A stretch of 23,815 bases of DNA from an uncultured Collinsella sp. (GTDB lineage Bacteria > Actinomycetota > Coriobacteriia > Coriobacteriales > Coriobacteriaceae). Positions 7,314-13,933 of the stretch are shown here, piece by piece. Every line of letters begins with the position of its first letter. Within the stretch, counting starts at the first letter, position 1. The notes below the pieces were generated by a model, which worked only from the letters and a program-made list of their open reading frames with translations, ran no database searches and had not been told where the DNA came from. The stretch is from contig URKV01000010.1 of assembly GCA_900548565.1 (NCBI GenBank), positions 1 to 23,815 on the forward strand, in the 5' to 3' direction. Both the position numbers and the translations under genes were made by a program.

Positions 7314-8504
7314 ATGATCAACGAAACTATGTATGCTCGCGGCGCGGAAAGCTCCATCATCCGTGAGATTTTTAGCTATGGCCTTGAGCGCAAGGCGCAG
7401 ATCGGTGCGGAAAACGTATTCGATTTTTCGCTGGGCAATCCGAGCGTTCCGGCGCCCGCTGCTGTGGCTGAGTCGATTAAGAAGGCCCTGGAGCTGCCGA
7501 GCGACCAGCTGCACGGCTACACGCCCGCACCGGGCCTGCCGCAATGTCGTGCCGCTGTGGCCGAATCGCTCAACCGCCGCTTTGGCACGAGCTATGAGGG
7601 CAAAGACGTATTTATGACGGTGGGTGCCGCGGCTTCGCTCACCTGCACGCTCAACGCCGTTACGAACCCGGGCGACGAGGTTATTGTTATCGCCCCGTAC
7701 TTTCCGGAGTATCGCGTTTGGATTGAGAAGGCCGGCTGTACGTGTGTTGAGGCGCTCGCCGATGAAGATACGTTCCAGCTGAGCGTGGACAACGTGCTCA
7801 AGGCGATCAGCGATAAGACGGCGGCCGTCATCATTGACTCTCCCAACAATCCGACCGGTGCCGTATATACATGCGACACGCTGACGCGACTGGCCAATGT
7901 TCTGCGCGAGGCCAACGCTCAGCGCGATCCCGAGAATCCGATTATGCTCATCTCGGATGAGCCGTACCGCGAGATTGTGTACGGTGCCGAGGTGCCTTGG
8001 GTGCCCTCGATCTACGAGCACACCATCGTGTGCTACTCGTATTCCAAGTCGCTGTCGCTGCCGGGCGAGCGCGTGGGGTGGATCTTGGTTCCCAACACCA
8101 ATCCGCAGGCTGCCCGTCTGATGCCCGCCGTTGCCGGTGCTGCCCGTACGCTGGGCTTCGTGTGCGCGCCGGCGCTCTTTCAGCGCGTAATTATCGACTG
8201 CATCGATGAGCCGAGTGATGTTGAGGCCTATGCACGCAACCGCACCGCGCTTACCGACGCACTAGCGGAGTATGGCTACACCTATGTTGAGCCGGATGGC
8301 GCGTTCTACCTATGGGTGAAAGCGTTGGAGCCCGATGCGAACGCCTTCTGCGATCGCGCGAAGAAGTACGAACTGCTCGCAGTGCCCTCGGACAGCTTTG
8401 GTATGCCGGGCTGGTTCCGCTTGGGCTACTGCGTGAGCTACGAGACTATCGTCAACTCACTGCCCGCCTGGAAGCAGCTGGCCGACGAGTATCGTCAAAA
8501 GTAA
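7314..8504 (+). CDS. PLP-dependent class I/II aminotransferase
   Basis: This 396-residue enzyme belongs to the fold-type I aspartate aminotransferase family and moves an amino group between an amino acid and a 2-oxo acid. Visible motifs are HGYTPAPGLPQCR (about 67-79), the phosphate-side SPNNPTG (176-182), SDEPY (214-218, the Asp that contacts the pyridine nitrogen), and the PLP lysine in YSYSKSLSLPGERVGW (Lys about 245). The substrate cannot be told from sequence; aspartate or aromatic amino acids are the usual options. I chose the ATG at 7314, preceded by GAAAGGGGAACAG. The frame stays open 99 bases further upstream, but that stretch is the REP palindrome. A TACAAT box at 7284-7289 may be its -10. 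Confidence 0.92.
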   Translation: MINETMYARGAESSIIREIFSYGLERKAQIGAENVFDFSLGNPSVPAPAAVAESIKKALELPSDQLHGYTPAPGLPQCRAAVAESLNRRFGTSYEGKDVFMTVGAAASLTCTLNAVTNPGDEVIVIAPYFPEYRVWIEKAGCTCVEALADEDTFQLSVDNVLKAISDKTAAVIIDSPNNPTGAVYTCDTLTRLANVLREANAQRDPENPIMLISDEPYREIVYGAEVPWVPSIYEHTIVCYSYSKSLSLPGERVGWILVPNTNPQAARLMPAVAGAARTLGFVCAPALFQRVIIDCIDEPSDVEAYARNRTALTDALAEYGYTYVEPDGAFYLWVKALEPDANAFCDRAKKYELLAVPSDSFGMPGWFRLGYCVSYETIVNSLPAWKQLADEYRQK

Positions 8505-8520
8505 AGCGCTCTGCCTACAA

Positions 8521-8536
8521 TGTTTTACGTGAAACG
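8521..8536 (+). promoter_or_regulatory. parS-like centromere site
   Basis: TGTTTTACGTGAAACG matches the widely conserved chromosomal parS consensus (TGTTTCACGTGAAACA, recalled) at 14 of 16 positions. The 14-bp core differs at one base. It is intergenic, 17 bp after the aminotransferase stop. ParB binds such sites to seed chromosome segregation. No parA or parB gene is in the window. Confidence 0.5.
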
Positions 8537-8563
8537 GGGTTTGGTTTTAAGCTGGACCCCGTT
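8533..8563 (+). terminator. Hairpin after aminotransferase, weak terminator candidate
   Basis: AACGGGGT (8533-8540) pairs with ACCCCGTT (8556-8563), and the stem can extend inward through G-U pairs. No U-run follows, so termination would be inefficient or factor-assisted. It overlaps the last bases of the parS-like site. Confidence 0.35.
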
Positions 8564-8596
8564 GTCATGGACGTTGTGTCGTTGGGATGGAGCGGT

Positions 8597-8626
8597 TTTA
8601 CGACCATCGAATGCTATGCGTACAAT
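8597..8626 (+). promoter_or_regulatory. Candidate promoter of PHP gene
   Basis: TTTACG (8597-8602) and TACAAT (8621-8626) are spaced by 18 bp, matching consensus at 4/6 and 5/6. The start codon lies 37 bp after the -10 box. Confidence 0.5.
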
Positions 8627-8663
8627 GAATATAAGCGACGGCCGTGCCAGATAAGGAGACCTG

Positions 8664-9485
8664 ATGCCCTACCTGCTTTCTTGTGACATTCATACCCATA
8701 CGATGTTCTCTGCGCATGCATATTCGACCATTGAGGAGAATGTGTACTGGGCGGCAGAGCGTGGTCTGCAGGTGCTCGGATCTGCCGACCATTTGAGCTC
8801 TATGGTTACGGCTTGCCCCAATGACCTGCGCAGTTACCAGTTCTTTATCAACCAGGATATCTGGCCGCGCATTTGGAGCGGCGTGCTGGTGCTGCGTGGT
8901 GCCGAGGCCGATATCGTTTCGCTGGACGGAAGCCTGTTTGGCGAGGACACCCCTGTCACGCTCGATATCGCCGGCGATTCGTACAGCCGTCAGCATTCAC
9001 TGTTCGATTTGGTTACGCGTAATTTGGATTATTTGGTTGCAAGCGTGCATAATCCGCAGATTGCTGAGGGCGCGACGCTGGCCCAGACGACCGAGATGTA
9101 TATCAATGCCCTGGAGCACCCCAAGGTGTTCATGCTGGGTCACACGGGGCGTTCGGGCGTGCCGTTCGATATCGACGAGGTGCTGTTGGCAGCTAAGGCC
9201 AAGCACAAGATTATCGAGATCAACAACCATAGTCTTGAACACGGTGTCGACACTGAGCATTGGGCCGTATGCCGCAAGATTGCCGAGCGCTGCGCCGAGC
9301 TGGGCGTGGGCATTGGCGTTTCGACCGATGCGCACATTGGCATGGCAATTGGTAAGCTCGATCACGCTCGCAAGATGCTCGACGAGATTCACTTCCCGTT
9401 GGATCTGATCGTGACGCGCGATCGCGAGACGCTGCTGCGCGAGATGGCGGCAGCCGGCGTGTGCGATCTGCGCAATGGGATGTAG
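8664..9485 (+). CDS. PHP-domain phosphoesterase (YcdX-like)
   Basis: This 273-residue protein has a full PHP (polymerase and histidinol phosphatase) domain, a metal-dependent TIM-like barrel that cleaves phosphoester bonds. The metal-binding motifs are in order: DIHTHT (residues 8-13) followed by SAHAYST, as in the E. coli YcdX group; SADH (40-43); an internal Glu in RGAEADI; SVHN; GHTGR; and the closing STDAH. AGGAGACC precedes the ATG. The natural substrate is unknown; histidinol-phosphatase activity is less likely because there is no his context. It is a single-gene unit with its own promoter and a strong terminator. Confidence 0.88.
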   Translation: MPYLLSCDIHTHTMFSAHAYSTIEENVYWAAERGLQVLGSADHLSSMVTACPNDLRSYQFFINQDIWPRIWSGVLVLRGAEADIVSLDGSLFGEDTPVTLDIAGDSYSRQHSLFDLVTRNLDYLVASVHNPQIAEGATLAQTTEMYINALEHPKVFMLGHTGRSGVPFDIDEVLLAAKAKHKIIEINNHSLEHGVDTEHWAVCRKIAERCAELGVGIGVSTDAHIGMAIGKLDHARKMLDEIHFPLDLIVTRDRETLLREMAAAGVCDLRNGM

Positions 9486-9505
9486 CGGAATTTATAAACC
9501 AAGCG

Positions 9506-9540
9506 AAGGGGGGCGGCCCAGACGGGTCGCCCCCTTTCTT
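9506..9540 (+). terminator. Intrinsic terminator of PHP gene
   Basis: A 14-bp GC-rich stem (9506-9519 with 9524-9537, two G-U pairs) and a 4-nt loop run directly into TTTCTT. It lies between the convergent PHP gene and the rRNA methyltransferase and could affect both. Confidence 0.85.
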
Positions 9541-9564
9541 GTCCCAAAAATCTACTGAGGTTGG

Positions 9565-11013
9565 TTAGCGGCGTTCGAGGACCGCTACGGTTTCGGTGTG
9601 GTCGGTGTGAGGGAACATGTCGACTGGCGTGATCTTGAGCAGGCGATAGCCTCCGTCGAGGAGCTGGTGCAGGTCGCGCTCTTGGGTCACGGGGTTGCAG
9701 CTGATATAGGTGATGCGGCGCGGCTTAAGCGCGCAGGCAGCTTCGAGGAACTCGGGCGTGGAGCCGGCGCGCGGCGGATCGATGGAAAGGACATCGACCC
9801 GCTCGTTGTTGTCGGCGGCATCTAGGATGTAGTCGGTGGCATCGTCAGCCATAAACCAAGCGCTGCGGGTGAGGCCGTTGAGCTCGGCATTGCGACGTGC
9901 ATCGGCAATGCCCGCCGGGTTGCGCTCTACGCCGAGCAGCATGATGCCGATACCCTTGTTCTGGGCATCTTTAGCTGCGCAAAGACCGATGGTACCGCTG
10001 CCACAGTAGGCATCCATGAGCACATCGCCCTGGTGCAAATCCATGCCGTCGATAGCGAGCTGATAGAGCAGCTCGGTCTGTTGCGGGTTGGTCTGATAAA
10101 ACGCGGTGGGGGAGATATCGAACTCGCAGCCGAGCAGCTGGTCGCGCATGCACTCGGCGCCATATACAATGCGGGTTTCCTCGCCGAGGATGGCGTTGCC
10201 GGGACGTCCGTTGATGTTTTGGGCGACGGTGACGATGTGCGGATTGAGCGCGGCGACAGCCTCAAAGAACTCCTGCGCATGCGGCAAGTCGCGCTGAGCG
10301 GTCACGAGCGTGACCATGACCTGGTCGGTACGCCAACCGCAGCGGACGACGGCATAGCGAAGCAAACCAAGATGCTTGTCCTCATTAAAGGCGGGAATAT
10401 GCAGCCGCTCAGCTTCGCGTGCGATGCCGTTGAGAATCTGACGGGCGCCCGGTGCCTCGACGGGGCATTCGGGTACGGCAACGATCTTGTGTGTGCCGCG
10501 CTCAAAGAAACCGCAACGGACGGCGCCCTCCTTACCGGGAGCAAAGGGAGTGGCAGCCTTATGACGAAAGCCACGCGGCGCAGGATATTTGCCCGGGTCG
10601 CCCAGGGTGACTCCCATACCGCGAATGGGGTCGACGCTAATACCCTCGCGCTCGCAAAGAGCAGCAAAAAGCTCCTCCATGGCGGCCTGCTTGGCGGCGA
10701 GCTGCTTCTTATAAGGACGATTGAGCGCCGTACACCCACCGCAAGCTTTCATGATGGAACAGGGGGACTTGGGGTCCACAGCCTTACGCGCAGACGAAAC
10801 CCGATCTTTATGCGAGTGCTTGGAGCGAGTCTGAGATGCCTTATCCTCGTTCCGACGAGAGCCGGGACGCTTGGCCTTAGCCCTGCTCTTAGTCGATTTG
10901 CTTTTTGCAGCTTTAGAAGACTTGGATTTCGTAGAAGATTTCTCCTCCTTCGACCCCTCAGTCGCCTCCATCAAAGCACGACGAGCCCTACGCTCCGCAC
11001 GAGATTCTGCCAT
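9565..11013 (-). CDS. 23S rRNA (uracil-C5)-methyltransferase, RlmD/RlmCD family
   Basis: This SAM-dependent enzyme makes 5-methyluridine in RNA. The 482-residue protein has the iron-sulfur cysteine cluster C-x5-C-x2-C (Cys 85, 91, 94, in CSIMKACGGC), with a likely fourth Cys in VPECPVE. The SAM-binding motif is AYCGSGTIGL, then SIDPPRAG, then the catalytic cysteine in ISCNPVTQERDL, which are all hallmarks of the TrmA/RlmD family. Residues 1 to about 80 are an unusual Lys/Ser/Arg-rich low-complexity tail in place of the N-terminal TRAM domain many relatives carry; it may serve as an RNA-binding arm. Which uridine (747, 1939 or both) is methylated cannot be told. The gene is on its own, divergent from the ABC operon. 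Confidence 0.9.
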   Translation of the reverse strand: MAESRAERRARRALMEATEGSKEEKSSTKSKSSKAAKSKSTKSRAKAKRPGSRRNEDKASQTRSKHSHKDRVSSARKAVDPKSPCSIMKACGGCTALNRPYKKQLAAKQAAMEELFAALCEREGISVDPIRGMGVTLGDPGKYPAPRGFRHKAATPFAPGKEGAVRCGFFERGTHKIVAVPECPVEAPGARQILNGIAREAERLHIPAFNEDKHLGLLRYAVVRCGWRTDQVMVTLVTAQRDLPHAQEFFEAVAALNPHIVTVAQNINGRPGNAILGEETRIVYGAECMRDQLLGCEFDISPTAFYQTNPQQTELLYQLAIDGMDLHQGDVLMDAYCGSGTIGLCAAKDAQNKGIGIMLLGVERNPAGIADARRNAELNGLTRSAWFMADDATDYILDAADNNERVDVLSIDPPRAGSTPEFLEAACALKPRRITYISCNPVTQERDLHQLLDGGYRLLKITPVDMFPHTDHTETVAVLERR

Positions 11014-11122
11014 GAATTAACCCCACTAATTTACAAATTGAAATCTGAAAGCATTGTACCGTGCCAAGCTAGCGGACGATATGCAAGCGCCCATTTCATG
11101 TCAGTGATAAGCCCAACGACGT

Positions 11123-11259
11123 TTGCCCGCCGGGTGCCGGGGCAGGGGTTAAGTTTGTCGCGAGTTCCGCACGAACAGGAGAGCACTTAATGTGCTCTCC
11201 GTCGTGAGCAGGACTGTAGAGCAGCAAACTTAACCCCTGCCCCGGCACCCGGCGGGCAA
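11123..11259. repeat. 137-bp palindromic element with perfect 35-bp arms
   Basis: The arms at 11123-11157 and 11225-11259 are exact reverse complements over 35 bases. The 67-nt centre contains another perfect inverted repeat, GGAGAGCAC / GTGCTCTCC (11178-11186, 11192-11200), and the flanks of that repeat also pair imperfectly. The element fills the divergent gap between the rRNA methyltransferase and the ABC operon, so it cannot be a terminator of either. It looks like a REP/BIME-type or MITE-like insertion. The rest of this 339-bp gap is described under the ABC promoter and operator entries. Confidence 0.85.
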
Positions 11260-11267
11260 GCCCTCCC

Positions 11268-11296
11268 TTGTACTCCATCTCACTAAAGTGTATGAT
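11268..11296 (+). promoter_or_regulatory. Promoter of amino acid ABC operon
   Basis: TTGTAC (11268-11273) and TATGAT (11291-11296) are spaced by 17 bp, matching consensus at 3/6 and 5/6. The first copy of the ACTAAAGTG motif fills the end of the spacer, right up to the -10 box. Confidence 0.5.
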
Positions 11297-11334
11297 TCTG
11301 AACGTTACACGACTCACTTTACTTAACTAAAGTG
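11281..11334. promoter_or_regulatory. Candidate operator pair (ACTAAAGTG)
   Basis: CACTAAAGTG lies at 11281-11290, between the -35 and -10 boxes. ACTAAAGTG recurs at 11326-11334, just before the ribosome-binding site, within an inverted repeat CACTTTA-N6-TAAAGTG (11315-11334). This placement suits a repressor responding to the transported amino acid. The regulator is not identified. Confidence 0.45.
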
Positions 11335-11352
11335 CCATCAAGGGGGAATACC

Positions 11353-12213
11353 ATGAACACCGATATGTCTCGTCGTCAGTTTGTTGGTCTAGCCGGCTCG
11401 CTCGCCACGGTTCTAGGCCTTGGCCTGGTTGGTTGTGGCGGCGGTGCCGATAAGGGCTCTGCTGCCGGTTCTGCCGCAGCCAAGGATGTGAAGGGCGCTG
11501 CGGAGTCCAAGAAGCTCGTGGTGGGCTTTGATAAGTCCTATCCTCCGTACGGCTTTGTGGGCGACGATGGCGAGTACACCGGCTTTGATCTCGATCTGGC
11601 CAAGGCTGTTGCCGATAAGCAGGGCTGGGAGGTCAAATACGAGGCCATCGACTGGGATGCCAAGGATACGCTGCTTAACTCGGGCGCCATCAACTGCATC
11701 TGGAACGGCTTTACCATGGAGGGCCGTGAGGACGACTACACGTTCTCCGAGCCGTACATGCTCAACGAGCAGGTGCTGGTGGTAAAGAAGGATGCGGGCA
11801 TCAAGAGCTGGGGCGATCTTGCCGGCAAGACCGTGATTACCCAGACCGATTCCGCTGCGCAGGATGTGCTCGAGGGTGACCAGAAGGATCTGGCGGCGAC
11901 GTTTGCCACGCTCGACACGATCGGCGAGTACAACACGGCCTTTATGCAGCTCGAGAGCGGCGCGGTCGATGCCGTTGCCTGTGACCTCTCGATCGCTCAA
12001 TATCAGCTTGCCGCCAAGCCCGATGCCTATACGCAGCTCGACAAGCCGCTGTCCAGCGAGCACTACGCTGTCGGCTTTAAGAAGGGCGACACCAAGTCGG
12101 CCGATGCCGTGACCGAGTCGCTCAAGGCGCTCTACGAGGACGGCACGGTCAAGGACCTGTGCGACAAGTACGCGAGCTATGGTCTGTCTTTCGATAATTG
12201 GGTGCTCAAGTAA
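11353..12213 (+). CDS. Amino acid ABC transporter substrate-binding lipoprotein
   Basis: This 286-residue protein is a family 3 extracellular solute-binding protein, the receptor of a polar amino acid importer. The N-terminus has a twin-arginine motif (SRRQFVG, residues 6-12), a hydrophobic stretch, and a lipobox ending in LVGC (Cys about 24), so it is probably Tat-exported and lipid-anchored. A Gly/Ala/Ser/Lys linker follows. The binding domain begins at KKLVVGFDKSYPPYGFVGDDGEYTGFDLDLAKAVA, which is typical of the His/Gln/Arg/cystine group. The ligand cannot be assigned. AGGGGGAA sets the ATG at 11353; a GTG at 11332 is in frame but lies in the operator. The stop overlaps the permease start (TAATG). 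Confidence 0.92.
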   Translation: MNTDMSRRQFVGLAGSLATVLGLGLVGCGGGADKGSAAGSAAAKDVKGAAESKKLVVGFDKSYPPYGFVGDDGEYTGFDLDLAKAVADKQGWEVKYEAIDWDAKDTLLNSGAINCIWNGFTMEGREDDYTFSEPYMLNEQVLVVKKDAGIKSWGDLAGKTVITQTDSAAQDVLEGDQKDLAATFATLDTIGEYNTAFMQLESGAVDAVACDLSIAQYQLAAKPDAYTQLDKPLSSEHYAVGFKKGDTKSADAVTESLKALYEDGTVKDLCDKYASYGLSFDNWVLK

Positions 12214-12866
12214 TGTCTATTCAGGTCATGATGCAGATGCTTGGCCAGGGATTCTTGGTCAGTTTGCAGTTGTTTGTGCTGACACTGCTGGGGTCGATTC
12301 CGCTGGGAATCCCCGTGGCGTTTATGCGCATGAGCAAAATCGCGCCGCTTCGCTGGATTGCGCGCATCTATATCTCGGTCATGCGTGGCACGCCGCTCAT
12401 GCTGCAGATGTTTGCCATCTACTTTGCCCCGTACTACGTGTTTGGCATTTCGCTCACGCCCGATTCCAAGTGGACGGCGTGCGTCGTGGCGTTCATCATC
12501 AACTATGCCGGCTACTTTGCCGAGATCTATCGCTCGGGCTTGCAGTCCATTCCGCGCGGTCAATACGAGGCGGCCGAGGTGCTGGGCTATTCGCGCATGC
12601 AGACGTTTCTGTATATCGTGATGCCGCAGGTCGCCAAGCGTATTCTGCCGGCGATGGGCAACGAGATCATCACGCTGGTCAAGGACACGTCGCTGGCGTT
12701 TGCCATTGGCGTGGGCGAGATGTTCTCGACCGCCAAGGCGCTGGTTGCCTCGCAGGTGAGCATGGTGCCGTTTGCGATTGCGGCGCTGATCTACTGGGTC
12801 TTTAACTTTGTGGTCGAGATGCTGCTGGGCGCCGCCGAAAAGAAGCTGGACTATTATCATGACTAA
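12213..12866 (+). CDS. Polar amino acid ABC transporter permease
   Basis: This 217-residue inner-membrane protein belongs to the HisM/GlnP-type permease family and forms the membrane channel of the importer. It has several hydrophobic segments. The N-terminal signature is IPLGIPVAFMRMS, followed by the family motif ISVMRGTPLMLQMF. The cytoplasmic EAA loop, QYEAAEVLGYSRMQTFLYIVMPQ, docks with the ATPase. The start overlaps the stop of the upstream gene by one base, and its last eight bases overlap the ATPase start, so the three genes are translationally coupled. I chose the overlapping ATG at 12213; the open frame extends 15 bases further upstream. Confidence 0.93.
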   Translation: MSIQVMMQMLGQGFLVSLQLFVLTLLGSIPLGIPVAFMRMSKIAPLRWIARIYISVMRGTPLMLQMFAIYFAPYYVFGISLTPDSKWTACVVAFIINYAGYFAEIYRSGLQSIPRGQYEAAEVLGYSRMQTFLYIVMPQVAKRILPAMGNEIITLVKDTSLAFAIGVGEMFSTAKALVASQVSMVPFAIAALIYWVFNFVVEMLLGAAEKKLDYYHD

Positions 12867-13623
12867 CTCAGTGATGAAAATCGAAAACGCACGTAAGGCG
12901 TTTGGCGGCAATGAGGTGCTCAGGGATATCTCGCTCGAGGTCAAGCGTGGCGAGGTCGTGGCGATTATTGGGCCTTCGGGTGGCGGCAAGTCCACGCTGC
13001 TGCGGTGTGCCACGCTACTCGAGACACTCGACGGAGGCTCGCTCTCGTTTGGTGACCTTGCCGTTGCGACGGATGCGGGTTCGGGCGCGGTCTATGCGAA
13101 GGGCGATGTGCCCAGGCAGGCGCGCTCGCGATTTGGCCTGGTGTTTCAGAACTACAATCTGTTCCCGCACTATACCGTGATGAAAAACATCACCGATGCG
13201 CCGATCCGCGTTCTTAAGCGCCCGCGCGAGCAGGCAGAGGCACGTGCATGCGAGTTGATCGCGCAGATGGGGCTTACGGGCAACGAGAACAAGGTTCCTT
13301 GTGAGCTTTCGGGCGGTCAGCAACAGCGCGTGAGTATTGCCCGCGCCCTAGCGCTCGACCCGGAGATCCTGTTCTTTGACGAGCCGACCTCGGCACTCGA
13401 TCCCGAGCTGACGGCCGAGGTGCTGCGTGTCATTAAAGACCTTGCGGCGCAGAATATGACGATGGTGATCGTGACCCACGCAATGCAGTTTGCGCGCGAT
13501 GTTGCCGATCGCGTGGTCTTTATGGACGGCGGTCGTATTGTCGAGGAGGGGCCCGCCGAGCAGGTTATCGACCATCCGCGCGAGCAGCGCACGCGTGAGT
13601 TTTTGAGCCGTATCGAGGGATAG
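12859..13623 (+). CDS. Polar amino acid ABC transporter ATP-binding protein
   Basis: This 254-residue cytoplasmic ATPase powers the importer. It shows Walker A GPSGGGKST, the Q-loop in FGLVFQNYNLFPH, the signature LSGGQQQR, Walker B ILFFDEPTSALDPE, and the switch histidine in IVTHAMQFA. These match the GlnQ/HisP group. The insertion between Walker A and the Q-loop is slightly longer than usual (SFGDLAVATDAGSGAVYAKGD). I chose the ATG at 12859, which overlaps the permease stop. The operon ends at a terminator just downstream. Confidence 0.94.
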   Translation: MTNSVMKIENARKAFGGNEVLRDISLEVKRGEVVAIIGPSGGGKSTLLRCATLLETLDGGSLSFGDLAVATDAGSGAVYAKGDVPRQARSRFGLVFQNYNLFPHYTVMKNITDAPIRVLKRPREQAEARACELIAQMGLTGNENKVPCELSGGQQQRVSIARALALDPEILFFDEPTSALDPELTAEVLRVIKDLAAQNMTMVIVTHAMQFARDVADRVVFMDGGRIVEEGPAEQVIDHPREQRTREFLSRIEG

Positions 13624-13656
13624 GCTCAGGTATTTGCTCAACTATTAATTGAGGCG

Positions 13657-13693
13657 AAGCCGCCGCAGGTCTTACGGTCTGTGGCGGCTTTTT
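13657..13693 (+). terminator. Terminator of ABC operon
   Basis: AAGCCGCCGCAG (13657-13668) pairs with CTGTGGCGGCTT (13679-13690) with one G-U pair, followed by TTTGTTT. Confidence 0.88.
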
Positions 13694-13730
13694 GTTTGCA
13701 TCGGCGGGGTTCAATAATCGCCTCACAAGC

Positions 13731-13759
13731 TTGTCTCTTCCTCTCGCCGCCTGTATTCA
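13731..13759 (+). promoter_or_regulatory. Possible promoter of EF-G-like gene
   Basis: TTGTCT (13731-13736) and TATTCA (13754-13759) have ideal 17-bp spacing, but the -10 match is poor (3/6). If used, it gives a leader of about 165 nt. That leader is GC-rich (for example the self-complementary GCGCATTGCGCGC near 13900), and I see no known riboswitch in it. Confidence 0.25.
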
Positions 13760-13933
13760 TACGTGTGCCGAAAGGTGTGCATGGACGGTCGCCCGTGAGG
13801 GTAGGGTGGTGGCATAGGACATTTGGAGGGTGAGTCGGCTCGGCTGCCGACCATGCTGCTCCCGGGATGGCATCGACCGCGAACTCTCCCCGTTGGCGTC
13901 GCGCATTGCGCGCGGCCCTGCAAGGAGGTCATC

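Noticed and set aside
13823..13933. N-terminal extension of the EF-G-like protein
   Set aside because: A perfect AAGGAGG lies just before the ATG at 13934, and homology begins there. The upstream residues look like a translated leader.
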